Of a DNA stretch of 64,000 nucleotides, positions 12,715 through 26,600 are shown one piece after another; the stretch's first letter is position 1, and the number at the start of each line of letters is the position of its first letter. Both the position numbers and the translations under genes were made by a program. Location of the stretch: assembly GCA_030435675.1 (NCBI GenBank), contig CM059621.1, positions 11,284,001-11,348,000 on the forward strand. The letters are read 5' to 3'. A model generated the notes under the pieces. That model was not told the DNA's origin, searched no databases, and saw only the letters and a list, made by a program, of their open reading frames with translations. The stretch is from Steinernema hermaphroditum. Lineage: Eukaryota > Nematoda > Chromadorea > Rhabditida > Steinernematidae.

Positions 12715-14884
12715 ATGGTCGAAGGCCTCGTGGTGGCTATCGGACTCTCCATCTTCCTCTCATTGCCTTGGCGTAGTATGCGCTCGTGGATAGCCACCGT
12801 GAGCTAAGCACTCCTCGTTCATCATCCTCGCTAGTCTCGTGAGTTGGGATCGCCATATGAAGAGTCTCGAGTAGAATTTTGGGGAGTTTGAACAGAGCTA
12901 CTGGTGGTTCAAATGCAAATGGCATCAGAATCCTCGAAAGCGCCATTCAAGAATTATTTATCATTAGATTTCAGCCACTGATTAGAGATCCCTCGGATCC
13001 TTCACTTCTGCACCTCCTACAGGGCCTCTGCGACATCCTCATGCTCGCCCACTACGCCGTCCTCGGCATCGAGATCGCCCTCCAGAAGGAACCGCCGCTC
13101 TCCCACCAGCTACAGTACTTCTCGATGAGCGTCGCGTGCTGGGCCTCGCGCTTACCCTCCTTCTCGCCCTAAATCGCACTCACCTCGCCCTTTTCCCGCT
13201 CCGCCACGAGTTCCTCTGGACGCGCAGGTACGGACGTTCTCCGATCTGCTGGAACTCCGCGAAAACCAACAATGGAAAGGGCGAAAACCAAAGCTATCGA
13301 TCATCGGACGGCGACGCGCGACTTTTGGGAATTTGCAAAAACGCGCTGAAAAGGTGTCGGAAAAGGACGCCGCTTGCACGTCGCCGGCCTCTCCGAACTA
13401 ACACCATCCGATATTTATTGCCCCGAGCGGCAAAGGGCTTGTAGGAGACGGAGCCAGGGGTGTGCACATTTTGAACCGGAATTCTCGGAATTTGTATCTT
13501 CCGTGACTTTTTGGAAGTCACAAAAGGAAAAGGACTTTCGACGGACCCATACAGACGTTTCCGATGTGGGCACTAGATCCTTGGACATCCAGATGGGCAC
13601 TTTCTGAGTAGGTCTTCTTCATTTTCAATTACCCCTTTGCTACGTCGCTATCCAAACCCTTGATTTCGAAGAAGCACGTTTCCGACTCTAATTGCACGTT
13701 GGTTTATGACTTATTTATTAGTTCATACACTCGACAGATGGCTACGATTCATGGGAAAGGAACTGGGAAGCATATGGGATATCGGAAGTGTGTCCACGAA
13801 ATCACTGACTAAAGAGTTGCCTCGTGTTCGCCAGGTGCAAACGGAGATCAGCAGCTGCAGTACATGTTTGTCGACTAGAACTTAAATTTGGGATTTTACC
13901 GAAGGGCTGGAGTAGCTTGGAACCTTGTTTTATTAGGGTTCAGCAATCGAGATTCGGCGCTCTTTGTTTTGTTTCTGACAAGTCAAGAGGTGGCTCAACA
14001 CCCGACAGCTCAGATCTTCTTGGAGATGTTTTTGAGACCCCCCAGTCCATTCCCGAACTTCCTTGTTATTGCCGTCGGTCTACCGTCTCATACGATAAGT
14101 TTAAAAAGCCCGCCGAAGACAGATCACTTCTAATAATGAGATTCCGCAATCGGCGTTTGTTTACAAGCGCCACTTTTCGGTCGGAGCGCCGACCGGTCAC
14201 GGGCAACCTCAGAAGTGTGCTCCGCTCGAGAAATCGGAAAACATGACGTCGCCGTCTTTGGTTTCAGGTTTTCGGTCTCCGCGGTCTGCGTCTCCTGTAC
14301 CGGGATCGCCGTCGCCGTGCTTCTGACCTTCGCGTTCCCGAGTGACCCGAACGATGGAGGCTACCAGGTTCACGATCCGTCCATGTTCACCTTTGCCACC
14401 ATGCATCAAAGCACTCGGAAGGTGTGTTTCTTGAAGGACGTCTCGATCCCCCTCCACTACGGAGTGGTCATCTACTTTCTCTACTTTGTGGACATTCTGA
14501 AGGAAAGGATTCTGGCAGGAACGGGTAGAAGAAGAGCGCCCCCTTTTTTCCTCGTCTGCAGTGCCTAACCACCACAGAAAAATTCCAGACGCCGTGTTCC
14601 GCTCAGCCGACCAAGAACGAACGAAACGCTATTGGAGGGTTCAGAAGAGACTCTCCATCATCTGCTCCGAAAATTACGTTCCATTTGCCCTGTACACCTT
14701 CCACCTCGCCTACCCTCCGGCCTACCGTAGTCTGGCCCTCTCGAAGACAGTTTTTAGCCTTGCGAACTCCGTCGTCAAGTCCGTCCTCATGACCGCCTTC
14801 TCGTCCCTCGTTCGTCGCCATCTTCCTCTTCTGAAGCCGTATCAGAACACCGTCGACCGCCTGTCTTCCATGGATCCGCTCTGA
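12715..14884 (+). CDS. Serpentine receptor paralogue with one apparent frameshift
   Basis: Second seven-helix receptor, paralogous to 776-2224. Exons: 12715-12798, 13023-13227, 14268-14524 and 14562-14884. Matching blocks include CDILMLAHYAVLGIE, LALNRTHLALFPLRHEFLWTRR, LHYGVVIYFLYFVDILKER and VLMTAFSSLVRRHLPLL against LAFNRAHIVI, KFWTKR and FSTLVRRNLPFF in the first copy. In exon 2 the frame changes between VACW and LGLALTLLLALNR near 13136, which requires a one-base indel relative to an intact gene. No GT-AG intron that I can find restores it. All other splice sites and frames are intact, so this is either a very young pseudogene or a sequencing or assembly error. The third intron (13228-14267, about 1 kb) is unusually long for this window. 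Its N-terminus is shorter than that of the first copy. Confidence 0.6.
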
Positions 14885-17800
14885 GCCCTTGTTTTGCATT
14901 TGCAGAGCAGTTTCTGGGTCACGGGACCAGAATTTCTCCTTTAATCGCAAAGTGGCGATGTAAAAAACATCTCGAGATACATTGTTACAACAACGGAGTA
15001 AATCGTGTGGCTCCCCAACTTCAGATTCCCGTTTCTGCCTACAGTACAAACAAGGGCGACGCGATTATGCGGGCATTACACTTCGAAGACGCCGCAACAG
15101 CCTTGAACTGTGAGAAACTATGCGTTGCGAACGGTTGAGAGTGGCGTTGTACGAAAGTTTGAGTCATTTTCGGCGAAAAGATGGCAACAATGAGGAGAAG
15201 TAGCCTGGTCTCCTTAAACGGGTAGTTCAGTGCTGTGTGTAACAATTAAGGGTGTGGAAACGGGGCAAGACAGAGCAGACTTGAAGATAAATGATCTAGA
15301 AAGTGTTCTTCTGAATTGAAAAGTAGATCTCTGGAAGACTCTTCACTACCGTCCTTACGATGCTCATATCCGTCGACGTCATACGTTTGTCGAACGCACA
15401 TAGCACTACCTGATGACCTTGACTCAATCATGACTCATGGAAATTTTAGCTGAGGCGTGGAACGGCCAAAAACATTGGAAATCTGTTTCTGAAAATGTTG
15501 GGTTACGGTAGAAGAGGTCGGAACTATCGGAAGAAATTTTCACCGGAAAACAACCGGCATTTAAGACGAAGCCGTAACTGGGTCTTAGAATCTTAGGAGT
15601 GGAGTCGGAATGAGAGTGAAAGAATTTGAGCCGGAGCCTTAACATCGTATCATTCTGGCCTATCTAACTATCGTAAGAAGCTTAGAAACCACTCAATCGT
15701 GCAGTATACCAAGTTATCCTCGAGTTACCAAGTTACCAAGTTGTTTCTTAAATTCTTAACAGTTGATTCGAACCTTATTGTTGATTTCTGAACAGATGGA
15801 GAAACGTATTTCCTACTGTCCTAAGAACCTAATCCAATTAGCCTGCAAACCAAAGAATCACAACGGCGATCTTTGAAAAACGAACGTCGCAAAGCGAAAG
15901 CCACCTCCCGCGGCCTTTGATTTTGATTGTTTTCGACCCGTCTCTTCAAAACCATTAGGTTTCGCTAGGAATGTTCGTCGAACCGGTTCGCCTTGTGCAC
16001 TAAATAATAAGCTGCATGTCGGTTGTTTACCTGATTTCTGATCTCAGGGCGTTTTGACCTTTCGAGAACGTGGCGATCTTCGAAGGAAGTTGCGAAAATC
16101 AGGTTCCTCGAGAATCTGCGCTGAACGGTTTGGCGAGTGGGTGCGTGCGAACGACCGAGTGCACCGGCGACGGACGGTGACACCGAGAGGCCGCTGGAAG
16201 ACGGCCAGGGAGGGGCGATGTTCGCTGAACGGAAAACGATCTCTGCGAATCGGAAGAATTCGATAGAAGTCACGAGGACTACAGTAGCCCTTTAACGTCA
16301 TAGAGGATGGTCTTTTCGATGAGTTTCCTTTGTTTGTGACGGTGACGGAAAGGAAATCGAAAGATGTTCCGGAATCTGAGCCGGAAGGCTAAATATGAAT
16401 TCTTTGTTAGGTTATTCTACCGAGAAGTGCACTTTTGAATCGACTTTACATGCAATTCGTAGGATGCAAGAAGAGCTCTGGATGCCTGCTGATCATACTG
16501 TAGATCCTGCTGATCACTGATTTCTTCAAATGTCTCCATTGGTTTTTAAACAGCGAAAGTGACTTCATCTCGCTCACATATGATCGGTCACCTGTCGACC
16601 CCGACCGTTCGACCCGAGCTGTTTGGAAAAGAAGCGGAAACATGGGTGTAACAGCGAGTAATCACTTCTGAGATTTATTAGTTTACACGAAATCTAGACT
16701 CTACCTACAATCTACGATTCCTGCATTCATCAAGGGAACTATGCATTTCTGTCAAATCGCACTGGCTACATCGATGTCCAAAGTGAGATGCACAGTGGGA
16801 TAAACAGGCATTAAGATATTATTGTTCATAATGCTTAAATTTTTCACACAGTTTTCAAGTTAGATGGCAGCACGTGTGAATCAAAAAGGATTAAAATAGG
16901 AAAATAGAACTAAAATAATAAAACTCATAGTACAGCCCGACGAGTCCGAAAACGAGTCCGGACTCACCGGACTTGATACTTGGTACTCGTTTGGATTTCG
17001 GATCGACTCGGCATCACGTGCACTTGCAAGTGTTCCTCTTTTACTGCCCTAAATATAATTCGTTTTCTGCAGGCCGCTCTACAGGCATAACCTTCTTTCC
17101 ACATTCACACGAGAACTTCTTCAAAGATCAGGAAGTTCCTTTTCCGTTCCAAATTCGGAACCTTTTCGCTTCGGTGCAAGGACGCACGTCTGACCTTTGA
17201 ACGTTCGAAGAGCACCGTACGAAGGTGGTGAGATCAAAAGCCGTTTTCTCTTCGGAATTCCTAACTATATCGTCGGCTTCGACATCTCTCCAACGCTGCG
17301 CTGACCTAGACTGGCGCCGAGCAGAAGAAGGGAACTGGTTGGCGCATCTGCGCGCATCTCCCCTAATCGCGCATTTGTTATTCATCCCTCCTGCGGCGTC
17401 GCATCTCGACGCCGACAGCCTCTGCTGTCGTCTTCGGATCCTTTTTTCGCGACAAACCGACCGTATAAATATTTTTAGTCCTTTCGCCCTCTGGGACTTT
17501 TGTTCCAAGTCGCTCGTGCAAAAGTGATGAAATTGTGGTGGTGATGTCGCCCATGGCGGGTCTACAGTGTTCATAGTTCGTTATGGTAGGCGCGTTATAC
17601 GGCGACAACAGAAAGTGGAAGGAGCACTAATTGAGTTGTTTTCAAGGGGAATTTCTTATTTTGTGCAGAAAACAGTTGTGGTGACTGCCTTCTGGATCGA
17701 AATGACTGTTCCCAATCGGCCCACTTCAGTCGATCTCAATCACCCTCGTTTTAGGCCCACGTGTTGGGGTTCGGTGGCTCAGATCCAAGCGCGCTTCCCC

Positions 17801-19190
17801 TTGCAGAAAGTGCTCATTTGTGTCGACCTTTGACGCACAACACCCTCCAAAGTGCTGACTTCTTAACGTGTCACCTCCGATCCATCCCGGGGACGACATT
17901 TCGAATTAACGTTCCTCCTCGCTCGTCATTTTTGGTCAAGAAGTACGTAACAAACAGAGGCAAGAACTCGTTGCAAATCGAGTGTCCAATCGAATGCGCC
18001 TAATTCGGTCACAAACTCCAACACAGTACGTGACTTCTTCAAACAACACAATCGAAAATGACTCAACTTTAGCCCTAATTTGTGCAAATCGGCGCCTTTC
18101 TCGAATCGGACTTCCCTTCCGGAGAATTGAGAATTAGCGAGCCCACGCCTCGTCCCTTCCTCGATAATTCTTCAATTAGCCTCGATCTCGGCGTCTGCCG
18201 CCATTTTTCTCCGCTTCTTTCTCTCGTTGGATGTTTGGGGATTTGGTTTCTGATCTGAAGACTTTTTGAATTCAGTCGATTACTTTCATAAAAAGTTGTA
18301 TTTTGGGGCGAAAGAATTTGAGAGAAGAAAGCTCGCAGACGGCCTTGATTTCGCTGACCGTCCCCTACTGACCGACCTTTAAAAGTGTTCCTTAAAAGGT
18401 TTCCGCGCGGCTGATAGGCAGTAATCGAATGAGAACACACCGTTCTCGATGTGCATTGTTCGGTGGAAGAAGATCAGAGCCCTGTGGAACTTTTTTTGTA
18501 GGCAGTCTATTCAGCCTTCATTTAAACGCCATTGTAAGGGTGCGAACGGTCGTTCATAGACAGTTCAACAAAGACCAGCCACCCCTTACAGACGTCTAGA
18601 GCGGGTCATCTGAGACAGTCCTGCACTCTTCTCGCCCAGCTTGTATATCGTTTCTATAATAGTTTTCAGTTGATTAGTTGTCACTGTAGGTTTGGAGAAC
18701 AGTCATGTCCCACTCACATGATTTACAATCGAAACTTTTGCACACTGTTCAGCTTCTTGCAAACTTCAGTTCTTGAGTCAAAAGCGTCTCTTCCCTATCC
18801 GTACCCGATCACCCCGACCAGAGGCTACCCACTTCTCCTGGGTGCAAAAAGGTTCCAAATGCACTCACAGCGTTTCCCACAAAGTGACATCACCGCGATC
18901 TCCAGATCTTCAAATTTCGAACCCAAAACGCGCCCAACGTCACGTGCGCCAGCTGAATCGCCGTCGGGCACTCCGCCTCCGGGCGGCCTCGGTGGAAGTG
19001 GGGCGGCGCCGCGTCGCCCATCGATCATCTCCGGCGTGATTCTGATTTTCGGTAATTCGACTGTTCGCGCGTGCGTTTGTCCAAACATTTAAGCGCGGCG
19101 CAGCGCTCCGTCGGCGCATTGTTTGCTCCCCCGAGGGTCCCTTTTTCGCTCTCCGATTGCGTGACCATCCGGTTCGACTTCAGGTTCTCC
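14885..19190. other. Long stretch with no supported gene
   Basis: About 4.3 kb without a convincing exon chain. It contains minor tandem units (two copies of ACCAAGTT near 15726-15741), an 11-bp direct repeat CCTGCTGATCA near 16488 and 16507, and a GAGTCCG/CGGACTC inverted repeat near 16940-16975. A GC-rich, proline-coding-like island lies at about 18880-19030. The right end should hold the promoter of the four-helix gene; CATTTAAG at 19086-19093 is a possible TATA-like element about 100 bp before its ATG. Confidence 0.45.
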
Positions 19191-19860
19191 ATGGCTTCCA
19201 AAAAACCCGCCCTGCACCACCAGATCTCGATTGAGTCATCCGAATTCGAGCACATCATCGAACACAAATGTTGCGGAGATCGCATCGACATCCTGGTCAG
19301 TCGACTACCGTACCCCAGACACACATCGCCAGCCTTCAGGTCACCCTCCGCATCGTAGCACTCCTCGAAGTGTTCCTCGACGCCTTGTGCCTCGCTCTCA
19401 GCTGGGAGACGATCATCGCCTACCCGTTCATCTTCTCCACCATTGGCTCTTTCCTCGCCCTCTGTGCCGTCATCTCCGCCCTCCAGGAGGAGAAGCTCAA
19501 GCTCCTCTCCTATACCAACATCTGGATCGTAAGTGCCACCTTAAACAGCCCCCTCACCGCCCTCTTCAGTCCCTCAAGACGGTCATCCTCGTGGCCCTCA
19601 CCTGCACCGCCCTGATCGCCGTCCTCGATGTCTACATGAGCGACGACGAGCACTTCGAGGTCGCCGTCGAGCTTCTTCTCCTCATCCCGACGATCCTCCT
19701 TATCCTCGTCTTCCTCGCCGTTCAGAGTCTCCTCACCCACAAGGCCGTCGACTACCTCCGCGTTCGCGACGAGCTCTACACGATCCCCTCGGTGGCCGGG
19801 CAACTGCGACCTGAGATCCTCTCCAGCCTCCAGTCCACCATCAAACACCAACGCTTCTGA
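19191..19860 (+). CDS. Four-helix membrane protein, nematode-type, unknown function
   Basis: Three exons (19191-19295, 19340-19528, 19570-19860), all phase 0, encode 194 residues. Four hydrophobic segments are visible: around VALLEVFLDALCLAL, FIFSTIGSFLALCAV, TVILVALTCTALIAVL and LLLLIPTILLILVFLAV, with short loops and a polar C-terminal tail. The N-terminal 35 residues are soluble. I do not recognise a named family, though this layout is common among nematode-specific four-TM proteins. Its closest relative in the window is the reversed gene at 20529-21063, with the same intron positions and an identical central exon length of 189 bp. A TACCGTA heptamer lies in intron 1. Confidence 0.72.
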
Positions 19861-20528
19861 ACGGCTGCCCTGTCGCCAGTGTTTGTACATATCGGAACGC
19901 TTCCACGAAGGCTACAGTACCCCGGCCTGATCATGTATAGTCTTTGTGAATACGGGTGAATATTCATTAAATTTTTGTTCTGGTTTTGTGGCTTCTTTTG
20001 ACTCAAGGAACGTCGAGGACTTCGTCTGTGAATCTGAGGGGTGAGCACTTACTAGAAGCAGCTCGGAACTGGTCCAACCGAGCGCCACATCTCTCTTTCG
20101 CCAAGCCAGCTGTGGTAATCTCTCTCGGCGAGAATGAGAAGAGTAGGAAATCACCGGAAGAAGCTGCCATGTAGAACTAACCGGACATCAGAGAGTAGAT
20201 CTATGCTATGTGCCCTAGCATGTTTCGAACGCGTCTTGCGTTCGTTTGTTAGGTTTTTGGATCCTATTATATAGATCCGAGCTCTGTGGGTGTCTTTTAT
20301 CACCAGCTTTTTTGTCTTTCTGTAGAAGCTTTAAGTGTCTTATCCGAAGTCCCACCACACCGCCTAATAGAAGAGTGTTCTGTTCCCCCAGGACTCATCA
20401 GATAACAAAATGCGGCTGTGAACGTCACTTCGCCGATCGAAGATCTCCAAACGGACTGTTTTACACTTCCTTTACATCGTTCTATAAATATGGACATTGC
20501 ACTTTCGAGAGATTAGATCGGCGGCGCC
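19861..20528. other. Convergent intergenic spacer between four-helix paralogues
   Basis: This spacer separates the stop codons of two tail-to-tail paralogues. ATTAAATT near 19967 may serve as a polyadenylation region for the plus-strand gene. I see no coding exon and no inverted repeat long enough to explain the paired arrangement. Confidence 0.4.
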
Positions 20529-21063
20529 TCAGACTGCCATCGAAAGACGCGACTCTGAGAACAGTTTGGGCATCTCGGCGACGAGGCGGACGTTGAGGTT
20601 GGTGAGGAAGTGCTGGACGCCCATGAAGACGAGGGTAACGAATACGGTAGGAAGCAGCAGCTTCTGCTCCATGGTGATCTCGAAGAGCTCGCGGTCGGTG
20701 AAGTAGAGGTCCAGCAGGCCGGAGACGGCGATGATGGACATCGCGGAAAGAATCACCATCTTCATCACCTGAACAACGTGCATTTTCGAAGACCGCAGGG
20801 GCGTTCGGGCTTACGATCCAGATCCGGGTGTAGGCGAGCATGGCAGCGTTGCGTTCCTGAAGCGCGGTGACGACGGCGCACATAACGAGGAACGAGCCGG
20901 TGAAGGAGAAGGCGTAGAGGTAGACGATGAGCATGTCCCAGCTCAGTATCAGCGAGAGTCCGTCCAGGAGCATGTTGAAGAAGACGACGACATTGAGAAG
21001 GCTCTAAAAGGAGACGATGAGCGAAGGGGAGCAGGAATCAGAGAACACCTGGAGATATCCCAT
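20529..21063 (-). CDS. Four-helix membrane protein, paralogue of the 19191-19860 gene
   Basis: Exons 21063-21049 (only MGYLQ), 21003-20815 and 20768-20529 give 147 residues. The hydrophobic blocks NMLLDGLSLILSWDML, AFSFTGSFLVMCAVV, MVILSAMSIIAVSGLLDL and LLLPTVFVTLVFMGV align one to one with the plus-strand copy. Exon 2 is 189 bp in both, and all introns are phase 0. The first exon is 15 bp rather than 105 bp, so the N-terminal extension is absent, and the C-terminal tail is shorter. The polo-kinase gene ends about 230 bp upstream on the same strand, but a CTATTTAAGC element 48 bp before the ATG suggests an independent promoter. Function unknown. Confidence 0.72.
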
Positions 21064-21110
21064 GGTGAAGGACGACTGCGGCGGACGGTGAAAGCGGATC
21101 GCGGAGCGTT

Positions 21111-21120
21111 GCTTAAATAG
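21111..21120 (-). promoter_or_regulatory. TATA-like element
   Basis: CTATTTAAGC on the minus strand, about 48 bp upstream of the four-helix gene start at 21063. Suggestive by position only. Confidence 0.35.
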
Positions 21121-21291
21121 CCCCACCGAAAAGCTGGTTTTCAAGCTGTCGGACTTTGAACGATCAAATGATTACACCCAAAATAACCCCACAACGCCTC
21201 GGGCGCAGAAGGTAAAACACAGAATGACCACACGACGAATAGAACGCTTTAGGCAACTAATTACGAACAGAACAACCGGAATATATTAGTA

Positions 21292-23665
<2,374 letters not shown>

Positions 23666-24173
23666 AGTTCATGAGCAAAAGCTGCAAAATATATGCATCG
23701 TTACCTAGTTCATAATGATGTGATTTACTTTTACGCTATTTGACGAACGATTGGTCTCCGTCCAAACAGCAAAGGAATGATGACTACAGCAGACGAACTG
23801 CAGCACCAAACGTGACAGTCGACCGAGTGACGAGCGACAGACGGCTTCGAGTGAGTTAGTGCAGACTGCTGAGCAGACCGGAATTCTCCGTGCCAAGACC
23901 CATCTGCACACTTTCGCTAGATCCACCGCCAGATCCATCTTTGTACAGGCTTTGCTTTGTGAATGCGCCTGAATTGTACAAAGTCGAGGAATCTTTCTGC
24001 ACGTGGCTGAAGGGTCTTTTTTAATTACACTCGTAGTCATTTTTGCTTCTTATCACAGTCATTTTTATATTTTCGGTGGATTATCATAGCGAGGGTTCGT
24101 CAGAATCGAGCCGAGCCGTGCATTTCCCTTGTATTGTCATCGTTTGTTGTCATAATCATCAATTGTACTTCAG
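23666..24173. promoter_or_regulatory. Divergent intergenic region between polo kinase and PET100
   Basis: About 510 bp separate two genes that point away from each other, so it probably contains both promoters. A minus-strand open frame of about 110 codons covers much of it but has no recognisable motif. A TTGTACTTCAG acceptor lies directly before the PET100 start. Confidence 0.4.
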
Positions 24174-24483
24174 ATGGGCGGGTGGAAACTTGAATCTGGG
24201 CGCTTCTTCATCCTTGTTGCCTTCCCCGTCGCAGCGTTTTGGTTTTTTAATCAGCCTGGAATCTTCAAAGAATTTGTTAGTTCGTGGAAAGCGACAGTAA
24301 CCACATCATATGGTTTAGATGAAAGGTTACAAAGTGCCCGACTCATCGAGTGGTGACGCGGCAATGGCCGTTTTCAAGGAGCAGATTGTCGAACAGAAGC
24401 GTAAGGAAGAATACGAGAAGTTCCTCCGTGAGCAGATGGCATTTGAAGAAGCTCGTCGTCTCCGCAAGGCCAACCATATCTGA
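24174..24483 (+). CDS. PET100: PET100-like cytochrome c oxidase assembly protein
   Basis: Inner mitochondrial membrane chaperone needed for complex IV assembly. Two exons (24174-24275, 24319-24483; 42-bp intron) give 88 residues, close to the roughly 73 of the human protein. The N-terminal [20 protein letters not shown] followed by FWFFNQP matches the PET100 hallmark (LE-x-FR, a hydrophobic helix, FPV, FW, NQ). The C-terminal half is a charged helix ([16 protein letters not shown]). An acceptor-like CTTCAG precedes the ATG, consistent with trans-splicing. The gene is small but every feature fits. Confidence 0.82.
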
Positions 24484-25018
24484 ATTTTTGAGCGAACAGT
24501 CATTTGTTCGCAGCCGTTTTTGTTCTGTGTACAGGTTCTAGGAATTTTGTGTTGTACAGGACCATAAATTAGTGTTTCAAATAGTGACTGCGTTTATTAA
24601 TACTTAGATTCGAGAGTTCGGAAGTCGGCGGGATTGATGGGTGATAAGTGCTGGGAACTACTAGAGGAAGGAGGGCCTTTTCTCGACTCTTGTTTACATA
24701 TCGAGCTCGTTGGAGTGCAACAGATAGATACAACAGACAACAGATAATAGTGGCTGCGTTAAATACTTGGATTCGAGAGCATCAGTGTTAGGGCTACTTC
24801 AGGAATAGTCCCACTGAATCCTTCAAATCTATTTTTGTCCCTTCTATCATCTCTTCCGCTGTTTACCCTGAATTTTCTTCCACATCGCACGACTTCCCAT
24901 AAAACTCGTGCGTTCTCATTTGTTCGGAATTTTCGCGCATGAAATATTGCGGGAAGTGTGAATAACGCGCCCCCTGAAGAAAGCAGAACATAACCAGTTT
25001 CTCTGTTCAGCGTCCGGG
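24484..25018. other. Intergenic between PET100 and RPAP2
   Basis: About 535 bp without supported coding sequence. ACCATAAATTAG near 24561 may act in polyadenylation. Two near-identical segments, around 24586-24612 and 24751-24780, share GTGGCTGCG/GTGACTGCG with TTA-x-TACTT-GATTCGAGAG, a small imperfect direct repeat. The right end has CTCTGTTCAG eight bases before the RPAP2 start. Confidence 0.4.
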
Positions 25019-26103
25019 ATGTCCAAAACGTTGACCGACAAGCAGCGCAAAATGGTGGCAGCAGCTGAATCCATCGCGAAAGATTCATCTAGAATGGAGG
25101 AGATCATTCGGCAAAAGAAGTTGGAGCAGCAGCGCCGGAAAGATGTTTTCCACGCTATCGAGAAGCTGATTAATCCCGTGGATAATGAAGAACTCAGAAC
25201 ACAGGTAATTCGCTGCCTAAAGAAGAGGAAACAAACAACTTGTTTAGCTTCCGCTAATCGACTCGAACAGCTGGCTAGAGGTAGTGGAGGAGCGGTACAT
25301 CTCGAAGCTCTGCGGATTTCCGACGTGCTCCGGTTCTGTGGATAAGAATGCGAAGACGCAGATGTATCGCATCGACAGGAAGAGCAAGAAGGTGTACGTG
25401 GCTTGCACAGATCGGCAGAAGTATTGCTCGGAAATTTGCTTCGAGCGCTCGATCGGCATCCGCGCTCAACTGGCAGATCAACCATTCTGGCTCACGGGAA
25501 GCCGACATGGTGAGTATCTGTGCAGCATCCTTCATTATCTCTTGTTTGTTTTTAGAAAAGCAGTATGACTTGAGTTTACAGAAGAAAGAGAAGCCCGTGC
25601 TGGTGGTAGAAGATATTTTCGTCGATGAAACTCCGCTGATTACTAAATTCGGAGAACTCACAGTGGCTGAAAGCGCAGAAACGGATGAAGAAGATGAAGA
25701 CGCAGAAAATTCCCAAACAGTTCGTGTTTCATTCTATGTGTCCGAGATTGTTGATCTGTTGCAGGATGACACTGATGGTCTCGCGAAATCGCTCTCTACG
25801 TTCCTTTCTATGAAGCCGAGCTCGTCCGTAACATCTGCGCCCTTGGCAACGGCAGGGAGCAGCCAGGAATCTTCTTTGAAGCCCGTCAAGCAGGTAAAAC
25901 CGGAAGATGCGCTTGCACGTTTGCGATCAAAATACGGACGCGATGGCAAACAGAATCTTCGGCGTCCTCCAATTATCATTGATGCGAAGCCTATTGAAGT
26001 CGATCGCCATAAGAAGTGTTCGGAAGTGGATGCGAAGCCTATTGAAGTCGATCGCCATAAGAAGTGTTCGGAAGTGGATGCGATGGATTCAGAAAGTGCT
26101 TGA
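25019..26103 (+). CDS. RPAP2: RPAP2/Rtr1-type RNA polymerase II CTD phosphatase
   Basis: Rtr1-family protein associated with RNA polymerase II, implicated in Ser5-phosphate removal from the CTD and in polymerase nuclear import. Three exons (25019-25204, 25248-25509, 25556-26103) give 331 residues. The Rtr1 zinc domain covers about residues 75-150: CGFPTC (Cys84 and Cys89), KVYVACTDRQKYCSEICF (Cys122 and Cys126), spacing as in RPAP2. The N-terminus is a charged helix. The C-terminal region is low complexity and contains a perfect 16-residue tandem duplication (DAKPIEVDRHKKCSEV twice). The start is supported by CTCTGTTCAG eight bases upstream. An AATAAA lies 22 bp after the stop and DPM2 begins 140 bp downstream on the same strand, so the two probably form an operon. 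Confidence 0.88.
25981..26076 (+). repeat. Perfect 48-bp tandem duplication inside RPAP2
   Basis: Copies at 25981-26028 and 26029-26076 are identical at all 48 positions and keep the reading frame; the first six bases of the unit appear a third time at 26077-26082. The identity of synonymous sites implies a very recent duplication, or a repeat under strong homogenisation. Confidence 0.97.
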
Positions 26104-26125
26104 AGTGAGCCTTCACTTGTGACTC

Positions 26126-26131
26126 AATAAA
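26126..26131 (+). terminator. Poly(A) signal after RPAP2
   Basis: AATAAA located 22 bp after the RPAP2 stop and about 110 bp before the DPM2 start, as expected inside a nematode operon. Confidence 0.6.
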
Positions 26132-26242
26132 TATAGATTCTATTAGTTGTGGAGTTGTGGTGACGTCTACCAGCGGCCTGCTTCCGCTTTTGCCTTTTAT
26201 TTCCTATGTTTCATCCGGGTTGTGTATATAGATAGCTCTCGA

Positions 26243-26600
26243 ATGCTGGATTTAACCTCATTTGATCGACCACTGGGATACTGTATTTTGGCAACATGTG
26301 GCGTCTGTGTACCTTATCTCCTCATCTGGCTTCTAGCGATTGTACGTTTTCCTACCGTTTTTAATTACCACTATGTTGTAGCCTTTCATCGATGACGAAT
26401 CGTCTCTACGACTCCTGTTTCCTGCGCAGAAATACGCCTTGCTGATCCCGCTCATCTCCTTTCTCGTGATGGTGACCGTTGTTGGTGAGTCGTGTCACTT
26501 TACGGTGATTGTACATACACTTCTTGGAGCTCTTTTTGGAATTGCTGTGTTTATCAAGGAACGGATACAAAATCTTCGACCAGCGAAAAAACGTGCATGA
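26243..26600 (+). CDS. DPM2: DPM2-like subunit of dolichol-phosphate mannose synthase
   Basis: Small ER membrane protein that stabilises the DPM1-DPM3 enzyme making dolichol-phosphate mannose for N-glycans, GPI anchors and O-mannose. Three exons (26243-26341, 26382-26484, 26530-26600) give 90 residues against 84 in human. Two hydrophobic helices are separated by the diagnostic loop PFIDDESSLRLLFPAQKYAL (human has LLPFID, then a short loop ending in FLPRAYA). The C-terminus is basic (RPAKKRA). Introns are 40-45 bp. A TATATAG acceptor lies 11 bp before the ATG, and RPAP2 ends 140 bp upstream, suggesting spliced-leader processing in an operon. Confidence 0.85.

Noticed and set aside
16935..16985. 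Hammerhead-ribozyme-like sequence with CGACGAGTCCGAAAACG
   Set aside because: The core differs from CUGANGA and the stems do not pair in hammerhead order; it is only a small inverted repeat.
23705..24040. 111-codon minus-strand open frame upstream of the polo kinase
   Set aside because: Lies in the divergent promoter region; no motif and no acceptor before its start.
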